Source of the DNA: Curtobacterium guangdongense
Lineage (GTDB): Bacteria > Actinomycetota > Actinomycetes > Actinomycetales > Microbacteriaceae
DNA length: 64,000 nt
Reading direction: 5' to 3'
Assembly: GCF_049341845.1 (NCBI RefSeq)
Contig: NZ_JBMPIT010000002.1
Location: 1-64,000 of the forward strand
In this document: positions 24,927-33,116 of the stretch, one piece after another
How the letters are laid out: every line of letters starts with the position of its first letter
How positions within the stretch are numbered: the first letter of the stretch is position 1
Translations under genes and position numbers: made by a program
Notes under the pieces: model-generated
Database searches by the model: none
Told to the model about the DNA's origin: nothing
What the model saw: only the letters and a program-made list of their open reading frames with translations

Positions 24927-25711
24927 GCGGTCACCGCCAGCGCCTGCGCTTCGTCCAGGATCGTGCGGATCGCCTCGGGGTCGTGCGCGAAGCGGCCGAG
25001 GAACAGTCCGCCGATGCCGCCCCGTCCGCGGGTGAGGAGGCCGGGTCCGGCACTCCCGCCGTAGATTGCGACGCTCCCGGCGAGCTCCGGCCGGGTCGCG
25101 AGGTGCGCCTCGATGCCCGCGAGCACCGCGACGATGTGGTCGTCCGGCGCCGGTTGCGGCGCGCCGATGGCCCAGACCGGCTCGTACGCCACGATCAGCG
25201 GACCGGCGATGCCGTCGGCGACGGCCGTCGAGACGAACCGGTCGAGCTGCGCCGTCACGTCCGCGATCGCCTCGGGACTGGGCCCACGGCTCACCTCCCC
25301 GACGCAGATCAGGGGACGCAGGTGGTTGCGGAAGGCAGCGTGGACCTTCCCGGCGACGTCGTCGTCCGTCTCGTGGAACAGGCTGCGACGCTCCGCGTGC
25401 GCGATCTCGACGAGGTCGACGCCGATCTCCGCGAGCTCGCGCCCGGAGACCTCGCCGGTGAACGCACCCTCGTCCGCCCATGCGAGGTCCTGGGCACCGA
25501 GGAGCACCGGCGTGCCCTCGAGGACGGTCCGCACCGGGACGAGCGACGGGAATGTGGGGATCACGAACAGGTCGACTGCGCCGCTCGTGACCGCGGGGTG
25601 CTCGCGGGCGATGTCGGCCACGGCGGACGCCCACTCGAGCGTCCGGGCGTGCCCGAAGTACATCTTCAGCGACACCCCGATCGTGAGTCGGGGCGCTGCC
25701 GTGGCCGTCAT
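24923..25711 (-). CDS. Triosephosphate-isomerase-family tetrulose-phosphate isomerase (LerI/EryH-like)
   Basis: 262 residues of the TIM family, but not the housekeeping glycolytic enzyme. The active-site Lys is in VSLKMYF, where the usual Asn before it is Ser; the electrophilic His is in AHAERR rather than HSERR; the catalytic Glu is in AYEPVWAIG; the phosphate loop is IYGGSAGPG. Known paralogues next to RpiB- and DhaK-type genes (EryH in Brucella, LerI in Mycobacterium) interconvert erythrulose phosphates. The ATG shares one base with the RpiB stop. The L-erythrulose 1-phosphate to D-erythrulose 4-phosphate role is inferred from neighbours. Confidence 0.8.
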   Translation of the reverse strand: MTATAAPRLTIGVSLKMYFGHARTLEWASAVADIAREHPAVTSGAVDLFVIPTFPSLVPVRTVLEGTPVLLGAQDLAWADEGAFTGEVSGRELAEIGVDLVEIAHAERRSLFHETDDDVAGKVHAAFRNHLRPLICVGEVSRGPSPEAIADVTAQLDRFVSTAVADGIAGPLIVAYEPVWAIGAPQPAPDDHIVAVLAGIEAHLATRPELAGSVAIYGGSAGPGLLTRGRGGIGGLFLGRFAHDPEAIRTILDEAQALAVTA

Positions 25712-26193
25712 CAGGCGTCCGTTCCGACCGGAGCCGAACCGTCGTACGAACAGATGGCAGCGACCTTCTCGGCGCTGGCGGAGGTCTGGTCGAACTCGTA
25801 GCCGAGCCACTCCTTCGCCATCCGGCGGGCGACCTCGACCCCGACGACGCGCTGCCCCATGCAGAGCACCTGCGCGTCGTTGGACAGGATCGACCGCTCG
25901 ACCGAGAACGAGTCGTGCGCGGTCACGGCACGGATCCCGGGGACCTTGTTCGCCGCGATCGCCACACCGAGCCCGGTGCCGCAGATCAGGATCGCCCGGT
26001 CGGCGTCGCCGTTCGCGACCATCCGGGCCGCGTCGACGGCGACGTGCGGGTACGCGGTGTGCCCGTCCGCGTCGACGCCCACGTCGACGACCGACGCGAC
26101 GCGCGGGTCCTTCGCGAGGTCGGCCTTGATGATCTCCTTGTAGTCGAACCCGGCGTCGTCGGAACCGACGACCAGACGGAACTGCGTGCTCAT
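25711..26193 (-). CDS. RpiB/LacAB-family isomerase (DerI/EryI-like)
   Basis: 160 residues, standard RpiB length. Motifs: VVGSDDAGFDYKE (Asp pair), TAYPHVAVDAA, ILICGTGLGVAIAANK with the catalytic Cys, and AVTAHDSFSVERS. RpiB paralogues in tetritol pathways (EryI, DerI) convert D-erythrulose 4-phosphate to D-erythrose 4-phosphate, the entry to the pentose phosphate pathway. Here it lies directly between a TIM paralogue and a DhaKL-type kinase, the same trio as in those pathways. A GGAAGG ribosome-binding site precedes the ATG. Ribose 5-phosphate isomerase activity cannot be excluded. Confidence 0.82.
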   Translation of the reverse strand: MSTQFRLVVGSDDAGFDYKEIIKADLAKDPRVASVVDVGVDADGHTAYPHVAVDAARMVANGDADRAILICGTGLGVAIAANKVPGIRAVTAHDSFSVERSILSNDAQVLCMGQRVVGVEVARRMAKEWLGYEFDQTSASAEKVAAICSYDGSAPVGTDA

Positions 26194-26222
26194 GGTGATG
26201 CCTTCCAGGGGGTGCGTGCGGG

Positions 26223-27935
26223 TCAAGCCGGGACGGAGATCGTCGACAGGACCGCTGTGGTGATGAGGGCGAACGAGATCGCGCCGGCGTCGGGCGTGCC
26301 GACGGCGTCCTCGCCGTGGGTGCGTGCGCGGCCCATGCGGGGCAGGAGGGACGCGGTCGCGTCGGCAGCGCTGGTGGCAGCCGCTGATGCCTCGGACCAG
26401 GCGGTGGTCAGGTCGTCGCCGGCGGTGATGCGGGTGGTGAGGACGTCGTCGAAGGGGACGAGGGCGTCGACCATGGTCTTGTCGCCGACGACCGCGCCGA
26501 AGGCGAGGACCGCGTCGGTGGCGGCGTGCACCGCGCGGTGGACGGTCGCCGCTGTGGGACGTTCACGGTCCCCGATGACGCGACCCAGAGCCTCCAGTGC
26601 GGCACCCCAGATCGCACCGGACGTGCCACCGGCCTTGTCCGACCACGCATCCCCCGCGATCATGAGGACCGTGCCGGCACCCGCGCCGCGTTCGGCGGCG
26701 TCGCGTGCTGCCGTGTCGGCGGCGGTGGAGCCGCGCTGCATGCCGATGCCGTGGTCGCCGTCACCGGCGACCGCGTCGATCCGACCCAACTCGTCGGCGT
26801 GACGGTCGATGGTCGAGCGGATGGCGGTGATCGCCTCGGCGACGATCGCCGCGGACTCCCGCGACTCGGCGGTCGCTTCGGGGATGGGCGCGGACGCGTC
26901 GGCGGTGAGGCCGGCGTCGGGGAGGCGTTCCTGCGGCACCGCACCACCCTTCCGGTACGCCGGCGTGTCCGCCGGTGCCGCCCAGAGCGCTTCGAGTTCC
27001 GCGTCCAGCCAGAACAGCGTCAGCGACACCCCGGCCATGTCGAACGACGTGACGAGTTCCCCGACCTCGGGCTCCACGACCGTCAAGCCGGCATCGGTCA
27101 GGTGCCGTTGGACGGCGGCGTAGACGACGAAGAGTTCTTCGTACTTCACGCTGCCGAGCCCGTTCAGGATCGGGACCACCCGGTCACCGGCACCCTCCGG
27201 ACGCTCCATGAGGAGCTTGCCGACCAGCAGCTCGGCGAGACCGTCCGCGGTCGGGACGTCCGCTTCGTCGATGCCCCGCTCCCCATGGATCCCCATCCCG
27301 ATCGCCATCCGCCCCTCCGGGACCGTGAACAACGGCTCCTCAGCACCCGGCAGGGAGCAACCCGAGAAGGCGACACCGAAACTGCGCGTCCTCGCGTTGG
27401 CGTGTGCGGCGAGCTCCGCGACCTCGTCCAGGGACTTGCCCTGTTCGGCGGCGGCACCGGCGACCTTGAACACGCACAGGTCCCCCGCGATCCCCCGCCG
27501 CTTGTGCGTCTCACCCGCCGGAGCCGACGCGACGTCGTCCGTGACCCGGACCGTCCGGACCGGGATCCCCGCGTCGGTGAGCGCCCGGGCGGCGGCGTCG
27601 AAGTTCAGGACGTCACCGGCGTAGTTGCCGTAGGACAGCAGCACCCCACCACCGTGCTCGGACGCCGTCGCGACCGCGGTGACCTGCTGCGCACTCGGAC
27701 TGGCGAACAGGTTCCCCATCGCCGCACCCGCCGCCACCCCATGCCCCACGAGCCCACCGAACGCCGGGTAGTGACCACTGCCACCACCCACGACCAGCGC
27801 GACCGTACCGTCCGGGCTCGCCGTGGCGCGGGCCACACCCCCGTGCACCTTCCGCACCCACCGCTGGTTCGCCGCGACGAACCCGTCCACCATCTCGTCC
27901 GCGAAGTCCGCCGGATCGTTGAACAACCGGGTCAT
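26223..27935 (-). CDS. DhaK-DhaL fusion kinase, probable erythrulose/dihydroxyacetone kinase
   Basis: A 570-residue ATP-dependent dihydroxyacetone-type kinase. The N-terminal DhaK domain has GGGSGHYPAFGG and His217 in MGIHGERG, the residue that binds the ketose covalently. The C-terminal DhaL domain has AVAGDGDHGIGM (Mg-binding Asp residues) and GGTSGAIWG. The single-chain form uses ATP directly rather than the PTS. Its neighbours suggest it phosphorylates L-erythrulose (LerK-like) rather than dihydroxyacetone. It starts in a 4-base overlap with the MFS gene, and the RpiB gene follows after 29 bases. Confidence 0.85.
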   Translation of the reverse strand: MTRLFNDPADFADEMVDGFVAANQRWVRKVHGGVARATASPDGTVALVVGGGSGHYPAFGGLVGHGVAAGAAMGNLFASPSAQQVTAVATASEHGGGVLLSYGNYAGDVLNFDAAARALTDAGIPVRTVRVTDDVASAPAGETHKRRGIAGDLCVFKVAGAAAEQGKSLDEVAELAAHANARTRSFGVAFSGCSLPGAEEPLFTVPEGRMAIGMGIHGERGIDEADVPTADGLAELLVGKLLMERPEGAGDRVVPILNGLGSVKYEELFVVYAAVQRHLTDAGLTVVEPEVGELVTSFDMAGVSLTLFWLDAELEALWAAPADTPAYRKGGAVPQERLPDAGLTADASAPIPEATAESRESAAIVAEAITAIRSTIDRHADELGRIDAVAGDGDHGIGMQRGSTAADTAARDAAERGAGAGTVLMIAGDAWSDKAGGTSGAIWGAALEALGRVIGDRERPTAATVHRAVHAATDAVLAFGAVVGDKTMVDALVPFDDVLTTRITAGDDLTTAWSEASAAATSAADATASLLPRMGRARTHGEDAVGTPDAGAISFALITTAVLSTISVPA

Positions 27936-29326
27936 GCGCCTGCCTCCGTGGTGACCGCGCGCTCGGCGTCGGTCGTCGTCGGTGCGGAGCCGGCGCCGCC
28001 GGTGCCGCGGTGCTGTCGGGACACGATCACCATGAGCACGCTCGACAGGACCATGAAGAAGCCGACGATGAACATCGGGATCTGGTACCCGCCGGTCCAC
28101 TCGCTGACCGCGCCCGTGATGTACGGCGCCGCGAACCCACCGAGGTTGCCGACGGTGTTGATGAGTGCGACGCCGGCAGCGGCTGCGGCACCCGACAGGA
28201 ACTGCGTCGGCACCGTCCAGAAGTTCGGCAGCGCCGCGAAGATCGAGCACGCGGTGATCGCGATGACCGCGACGGTGGCCGCCGGGGAGTTCATGTAGAG
28301 CGCCACGGGGATGCTGACGCCGCCGACGAGCGCGGGCAGCGCGATGTGCCAGACCTTCACGCCGCGGCGGAAGGCGTCACGGGACCAGAAGTACAGGACG
28401 ACCGCGGCGGGCACGTACGGGATGGCCGTGATGAGGCCCTTCTGGAACAGGTCGAACGACGTGCCGAACTGCTCCTGGAAGCCGTCGATGATCGTCGGCA
28501 GGAAGAAGCTCAGCGCGTAGAGCCCGTAGATGAAGCCGAAGTAGACGAACGCCAGCATCCAGACACGCCCGTTGCCGAACGCGGCACGCAGACCACCCTT
28601 GCCGTGGCCGTCGTTCTTGCCCTGGGCGTCCTTGGCGAGTGCGTTCTCCAGCCAGACCTTCTCGTCCTCGTCCAGCCACTTGGCCTGGGACGGCTTGTCC
28701 TTGAGGACGAAGAGGCACAGGATGCCGACGATGATCGCGGGGATCGAGACGCAGAGGAACATGAAGCGCCAGCCGGCCAATCCGCCGAGCAGTCCCTCGT
28801 GGGTCATCAGCCAGCCGGCAAGCGGGGAGCCGATGACGCTCGTCAGCGGCTGCGCGAGGTAGAACAGCGCGAGCATCTTGCCGCGGTGGCGTGCGGGCAC
28901 CCAGGTCGACAGGAACAGGATCGCGCCGGGGAAGAACCCGGCCTCCGCGATGCCGAGCAAGAAGCGCAGCCCGACGAGCTGCGGGTAGTTCTGCACCCAC
29001 GTGAACAGCAGCGAGACGATGCCCCACGTGATCATGATGCGGGCGAGCCAGACGCGGGCGCCGAACTTGTGCAGGGCCAGGTTGGACGGCACCTCGAGGA
29101 CGAGGTAGCCGATGAAAAAGACACCGGAGGCGAAACCGAACTGCGCGGCGGTCAGACCGAGGTCCGCCTCCATGCCGTTCGGCGCCGCGAAGGAGATCGC
29201 GGTGCGGTCGAGGAAGTTGATGAAGAACATCAGCGCCACGAACGGCACGATGCGGATGGCGATCTTGCGGATGGTCGTCTTCTCGACGACTGAGGTGGGG
29301 ATACCTCGCGTGGCGGGGATGTCCAC
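27932..29326 (-). CDS. MFS transporter, anion:cation symporter (ACS) family
   Basis: A 464-residue membrane protein with 12 predicted helices. The family signature region is NFLDRTAISFAAP in helix 1, VLEVPSNLALHKFGAR after helix 2, and GIAEAGFFPGAILFLSTWVP in helices 4-5. ACS members import organic acids and sugar acids such as tartrate, glucarate or hexuronates. Here it is the first gene of the tetrose-type operon and so is the likely uptake system for its substrate; an acid substrate would fit the ApnO-like enzyme. The GTG start follows AGGAG. Confidence 0.87.
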   Translation of the reverse strand: MDIPATRGIPTSVVEKTTIRKIAIRIVPFVALMFFINFLDRTAISFAAPNGMEADLGLTAAQFGFASGVFFIGYLVLEVPSNLALHKFGARVWLARIMITWGIVSLLFTWVQNYPQLVGLRFLLGIAEAGFFPGAILFLSTWVPARHRGKMLALFYLAQPLTSVIGSPLAGWLMTHEGLLGGLAGWRFMFLCVSIPAIIVGILCLFVLKDKPSQAKWLDEDEKVWLENALAKDAQGKNDGHGKGGLRAAFGNGRVWMLAFVYFGFIYGLYALSFFLPTIIDGFQEQFGTSFDLFQKGLITAIPYVPAAVVLYFWSRDAFRRGVKVWHIALPALVGGVSIPVALYMNSPAATVAVIAITACSIFAALPNFWTVPTQFLSGAAAAAGVALINTVGNLGGFAAPYITGAVSEWTGGYQIPMFIVGFFMVLSSVLMVIVSRQHRGTGGAGSAPTTTDAERAVTTEAGA

Positions 29327-29444
29327 GATGACTCCTGCTCGATGGGGTGGTCGACCTCGTCCGGCGCTGCTGCGCGTGCGGGTTCCGGAACGAGTTCGGG
29401 GCGCTTCGGCGCGCCCAGGACAGTGTGCATTACAGCCCTCGTAT

Positions 29445-29475
29445 TTGTCAACCGGTTGACCAGTTGACCGAACGG
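29445..29475. promoter_or_regulatory. FadR/GntR-type operator in a divergent promoter
   Basis: GTCAACCGGTTGAC (29447-29460) is a perfect palindrome, extended by a further TTGACC at 29464 so that GGTTGACCAGTTGACC reads as a direct repeat. On the minus strand the palindrome contains TTGACA, a consensus -35 for the MFS operon. On the plus strand a -10-like TACGAT (29476-29481) ends 6 bases before the regulator's ATG. Binding here would control both directions. Confidence 0.72.
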
Positions 29476-29487
29476 TACGATCTCCCC

Positions 29488-30234
29488 ATGCCCGCGTTCA
29501 GCGAGAACGACCCGCTCAACATGCGACTCGAGCTCGAGTCCGTACCGACGGGTTCACCCGCCTCAGAGGTCGCCCGTCAGCTCGTCTCGTTGCTCACCGC
29601 CGGAGACCTCGCCCCCGGGTCACGCCTGCCGTCCGAGCGCATCCTCGCCGAGCAGCTCGGGGTCGGTCGTTCGGCCGTCCGTGAGGCCCTCGCGGCACTC
29701 GAGATCCTCGGCATCGTGCAGATCCGGCCGGGATCGGGCACCTACCTGCGCGGTGGCACCTCGGATCTCCTCCCCACGACGCTGTCCTGGGGCCTGATGC
29801 TCGCGTCCAACCGGACGCGGGAACTCCTCGAGATCCGCTCGTCGCTCGAACGGACGGCGGCGATCCTGGCCGTGCAGCGCGCGACGGACGAGGAACTCGA
29901 CGCACTCGGCACGACCCTCGACCAGCAGGACGCGGCGCTCGACGATCCGACCGCCTTCATCGAAGCCGACGTCCGCTTCCACATCCTGCTCGCCCGGGCC
30001 GGCGGCAACGATGTGCTCGCCGACTTGTTGCAGAGCCTTCGTTCGATGCTCAGCGTGTGGGTAGGACGGCGGGTGACCACGCGTGAGGCGACCGAGGCCG
30101 CGTACCGCGAGCACCGTGCGGTCTTCGACGCGATGCGCTCGCGGGACGTCGCGGCGACCCAGCGTGCGATGGACGAGCACATGGCCACGGCGAGCGCCCG
30201 CATCGAGCACGCCGACCCGGTGCCCACGGAGTAG
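29488..30234 (+). CDS. FadR-type (GntR, FCD domain) transcriptional regulator
   Basis: 248 residues: a winged helix (SRLPSERILAEQLGVGRSAV, about 50-69, then GIVQIRPGSGTYL) and an all-helical FCD domain with metal/ligand positions in FIEADVRFHILLARAGGN and the His-containing YREHRAVFDAM. No ribosome-binding site precedes the ATG, and the -10-like TACGAT ends 6 bases upstream, so a leaderless transcript is likely. Divergent from the kinase/isomerase/MFS operon with a shared palindromic operator; presumably its repressor, responding to a small acid or sugar acid. Confidence 0.9.
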   Translation: MPAFSENDPLNMRLELESVPTGSPASEVARQLVSLLTAGDLAPGSRLPSERILAEQLGVGRSAVREALAALEILGIVQIRPGSGTYLRGGTSDLLPTTLSWGLMLASNRTRELLEIRSSLERTAAILAVQRATDEELDALGTTLDQQDAALDDPTAFIEADVRFHILLARAGGNDVLADLLQSLRSMLSVWVGRRVTTREATEAAYREHRAVFDAMRSRDVAATQRAMDEHMATASARIEHADPVPTE

Positions 30235-30300
30235 CACCGGTCCTTGCCGATCCGGCAACGGGGCTTGCCTGCCGAGCGCGGCGTGTGGCTGGATCGCACA

Positions 30301-30975
30301 ATGCACGAGCATCACGACGTCCCCGCAGACGCACATCCCGACCCGGCGACGTACTGGGAAGCCCGCTACGCCGACCAGGACCGCATGTGGTCCGGCCGGG
30401 TGAACGCTGTGCTCGCCGACACGGTGGACCGATTCGGGCCCGACACGGGCGCACCGCGTGATCTCCGGGCGCTCGATCTCGGGTGCGGCGAAGGCGGCGA
30501 CATCCTCTGGCTCGCGGCGCGGGGGTGGACGGTGACCGGCGTCGACCTGTCCGGCACCGCCACCGATCGCGGGCGCGCTGCGGCGGAGGCTGCCGGGCTC
30601 GGTGATCGTGTGACCTTCGTCGCCGCAGACCTGGCCGTGTGGGACTCCGACGAGCGCTTCGACCTCGTCACCGCGTCCTTCCTGCAGTCCTGGCCGGTCG
30701 AGATCCCCCGCGAGGCGATCCTGCACCGGGCCACCCGGTTCGTCGCACCCGGTGGGCACCTCCTCGTGACCGCGCACGCCGCGCCCCCTGGCGGCGTCCC
30801 CGAGGAATTCCAAGGACACCGCTTCCCGACACCCTCGGACGACCTCGATGCCCTCGCGCTCGCGCCCGGGGAGTGGGAGGTCGTCGCCGCGGAGACACGA
30901 CCGCGGTCGGTCGCGCGCGACGACGGAACGGTGCACGAGCTCCTCGACAGCGTGGTGCTCGTCCGGCGGCGGTGA
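30301..30975 (+). CDS. Class I SAM-dependent methyltransferase
   Basis: 224 residues. SAM-binding motif I is LDLGCGEGGDILWLAARG, followed by VTGVDLSG (motif II) and FDLVTASFLQSWPVE (motif post-II/III). It opens with TYWEARYADQDRMWSGRVN, a pattern seen in small-molecule and tellurite-resistance-like (TehB) methyltransferases. The substrate is not recognisable. ATG 30301 is chosen because the alignable part starts there; no clear RBS is seen, and an in-frame extension to 30244 exists. Convergent with the following SDR gene. Confidence 0.8.
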   Translation: MHEHHDVPADAHPDPATYWEARYADQDRMWSGRVNAVLADTVDRFGPDTGAPRDLRALDLGCGEGGDILWLAARGWTVTGVDLSGTATDRGRAAAEAAGLGDRVTFVAADLAVWDSDERFDLVTASFLQSWPVEIPREAILHRATRFVAPGGHLLVTAHAAPPGGVPEEFQGHRFPTPSDDLDALALAPGEWEVVAAETRPRSVARDDGTVHELLDSVVLVRRR

Positions 30976-31010
30976 CGACGACAGCGGCGGCACAGCCGTC
31001 GTCGTCGTCA
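30973..31010. terminator. Bidirectional hairpin between methyltransferase and SDR genes
   Basis: TGACGACGAC-A-GCGGC faces GCCG-TCGTCGTCGTCA across a 6-base loop. It begins at the methyltransferase stop codon and ends 9 bases before the stop codon of the convergent SDR gene. Confidence 0.6.
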
Positions 31011-31018
31011 CCCTCGAC

Positions 31019-31684
31019 TCAGTCGGGCATGGCCTCCGCGTAGACACGGAAGTCGCCGCGTTCGACGTGCATCGACCAGAGGCGCTCGGCGACGGACTCC
31101 CCCGAGTGCGACGGGTCCCCGTCGTCGATCCCGAACGGGATGATCACCTGGCCGACGTGGATGCCCTCGTCGGCGAGGGCGTCGTGCAGGAGCTGTGCGT
31201 AGGCGCTCTCCCCCGCGAAGGCCACGGACGTCCCGGTGACGCGGGCACCGGGGCGGACCGCGCTGCCGCCGTTGACGAACAGCAGCGTGCCGCGGCCGAG
31301 CGCCCGCATCCCGGGGATGACCTGGTGGGCCGCGGTGACGGAGCCGTAGATCGAGAACTCCACCGGGCCGACGAGGTCGTCGGCGACGGTCTCGAGGACC
31401 GGGCGCATGAACTCCTTCGCCGGCAGCGGGCTGTACTGCAGGACCTCGATCAGGCCGAGGTCCTCGCTCGCACGGACGAGCGCGGCGCGGAGGGCGTCCT
31501 GGTCGCGGACGTCAGCCGTGTAGCCGGCGGCGGTGATCCCCTCGCTGCCGAGGGTCTCGACGAGTGCGTCGACGCGCTGCTGGTTGCGGGCGATCAGCGC
31601 GACGGAGAAGCCCTCGCGTCCGAACCGCCGGGCGACGGCCATGCCGAGGCCCTTGCCTGCTCCGATGATGGCGATGGTGCTCAT
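31019..31684 (-). CDS. Atypical short-chain dehydrogenase/reductase lacking the YxxxK motif
   Basis: 221 residues with a clear dinucleotide site (TIAIIGAGKGLGMAVARRFG) and the SDR beta-strand order (VALIARNQQR, YTADVRDQDAL). Where Tyr-x-x-x-Lys is expected after VNGGSAVRP, the sequence reads VAFAGESAYAQLL, so Tyr is Phe and Lys is Ser. The Asn-Ala-Gly segment is also replaced (LQYSPLP). It may bind NAD(P) without classical dehydrogenase chemistry. Divergent from a flavin monooxygenase across a 196-base gap with no recognisable operator. Confidence 0.75.
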   Translation of the reverse strand: MSTIAIIGAGKGLGMAVARRFGREGFSVALIARNQQRVDALVETLGSEGITAAGYTADVRDQDALRAALVRASEDLGLIEVLQYSPLPAKEFMRPVLETVADDLVGPVEFSIYGSVTAAHQVIPGMRALGRGTLLFVNGGSAVRPGARVTGTSVAFAGESAYAQLLHDALADEGIHVGQVIIPFGIDDGDPSHSGESVAERLWSMHVERGDFRVYAEAMPD

Positions 31685-31880
31685 GGGCGTTGGTGCTCCT
31701 CTTCGGTGATGTGCTCGAGCCAGGTCGTCGTGAGCAACGCTACGAGCCGCAGCGTGCACGTGGGACGCCCTGGTGGTACTCCCCAGTCCCGGCGGCGTGC
31801 AGGCTCGCTGCGGTTGACTCGGAGACCCCAACCGGCCCACCAGCCCGACCGACCCACCCCACCCTGCGAGAAGGAGCACC

Positions 31881-33098
31881 ATGACCCGCGGACGTGTCCT
31901 CATCTCCGGCGCGAGCATCGCCGGTCCCGCCCTCGCCTACTGGCTGCACCGGTACGGGTACGACACGACCGTCGTCGAGCGCGCACCCGCGCTCCGGACC
32001 GGCGGGCAGAACGTCGACGTGCGGGGTGCCGGCCGCGAGGTCACGCGTCGGATGGGCATCGAAGACGACATCCGCGCGGCCACGACCGGCGAGGTCGGCA
32101 CCCGCTTCATCGGATCGAGCGGCCGTGTCATCGCCGAGTTCCCCGCAGGCACGACGGACTCCGGCGGCGCGACCGCCGAACTCGAGGTCCTGCGCGGCGA
32201 CCTCGCTGCACTCCTCGTCGCGCAGACCACCGCGGACACCGAGTACCGCTACGGCGACCGCATCACCGCGATCCACGACGGCGAGGGCGTCGATGCCGTC
32301 CGCGTGGAGTTCGAGCACGCCCCGTCCGAGCACTTCGACCTGGTGGTCGCCGCGGACGGGATCGGGTCGTCCACGCGGCGACTCGTCTTCGGCGCGGAGC
32401 CGACGATCCGGTCCCTCGGCCTCGAGACCACGTACGCGACGATCCCCCGGACCGCCGCCGACGACGACTGGTGGCGGTGGTACAGCGCTCCGGGCGGACG
32501 ATCCGTCACCCTGCGCCCCGACGCGCACGGCACGATCCGGGCGGCGATGTCGTTCCTCACCGACCGCACGCGCGAGCAGGCCGGTGCCGAGCTCCGGGAC
32601 GTCGACGCCCAGCGGGCGCGCCTCCGTGAGCGCTTCGCCGACGCCGGGTGGGAGGCGCAGCGCGTCCTCGACGGGTTCGACGTCGCGGACGACCTCTACT
32701 CCGAGTCGATCGGTCAGGTCCGGGCACCCCGGTGGACCTCCGGCCGCGTCGCACTCGTGGGCGATGCCGCGTACTGCGCGTCGCCGATCAGCGGGATGGG
32801 CACGAGTCTCGCGATCACCGGGGCGTACGTCCTCGCCGGGGAGCTCGCCGCCCACGTCGACCACCGGGACGCGTTCCGCGGGTACGAGCGGATCATGCGA
32901 CCGTACGTCGACCAGGCGCAGCAGCTCCCGCCGGGCACGCCACGAGTCGCCAATCCGAAGTCGCGGGCCGGCGTCGCGTTGTTCGGCCTCGCCGTCCGCG
33001 CGGGGTCGACCCCACTCGTCGGCAAGGTCGCCGGGCGACTCTTCACCCCGCCTGCCGATCGCATCGACCTGCCCGACTACGCCCACCTGGAGCGGTGA
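31881..33098 (+). CDS. FAD-dependent monooxygenase (class A, PHBH/TetX-like)
   Basis: A 405-residue single-component flavoprotein monooxygenase. FAD-binding GASIAGPALAYWLHRYG at the N-terminus, the DG motif DLVVAADGIGSSTR in the middle, and the second FAD motif GRVALVGDAAYCASPISGMG are in the expected order. Such enzymes use NAD(P)H and oxygen to hydroxylate aromatics or polyketide-like compounds. ATG follows GAGAAGGAGC. The gene continues into an alpha/beta hydrolase gene 18 bases downstream, a probable two-gene operon. Confidence 0.87.
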   Translation: MTRGRVLISGASIAGPALAYWLHRYGYDTTVVERAPALRTGGQNVDVRGAGREVTRRMGIEDDIRAATTGEVGTRFIGSSGRVIAEFPAGTTDSGGATAELEVLRGDLAALLVAQTTADTEYRYGDRITAIHDGEGVDAVRVEFEHAPSEHFDLVVAADGIGSSTRRLVFGAEPTIRSLGLETTYATIPRTAADDDWWRWYSAPGGRSVTLRPDAHGTIRAAMSFLTDRTREQAGAELRDVDAQRARLRERFADAGWEAQRVLDGFDVADDLYSESIGQVRAPRWTSGRVALVGDAAYCASPISGMGTSLAITGAYVLAGELAAHVDHRDAFRGYERIMRPYVDQAQQLPPGTPRVANPKSRAGVALFGLAVRAGSTPLVGKVAGRLFTPPADRIDLPDYAHLER

Positions 33099-33116
33099 GG
33101 TCGTAGCGTCGGCACC

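Noticed and set aside
24923..25711. Glycolytic triosephosphate isomerase
   Set aside because: The NxK to SxK change and the operon with RpiB- and DhaK-type genes argue for a tetrulose-phosphate paralogue.
30244..30258. TTGCCGATCCGGCAA as a terminator or operator before the methyltransferase gene
   Set aside because: Stem is only 6 bp with an odd centre and no T run; too weak to list as a feature.
31881..33098. Tetracycline-inactivating TetX
   Set aside because: Class A flavin monooxygenases are widespread; general motifs do not show tetracycline specificity. The same applies to the partial gene at 63556.
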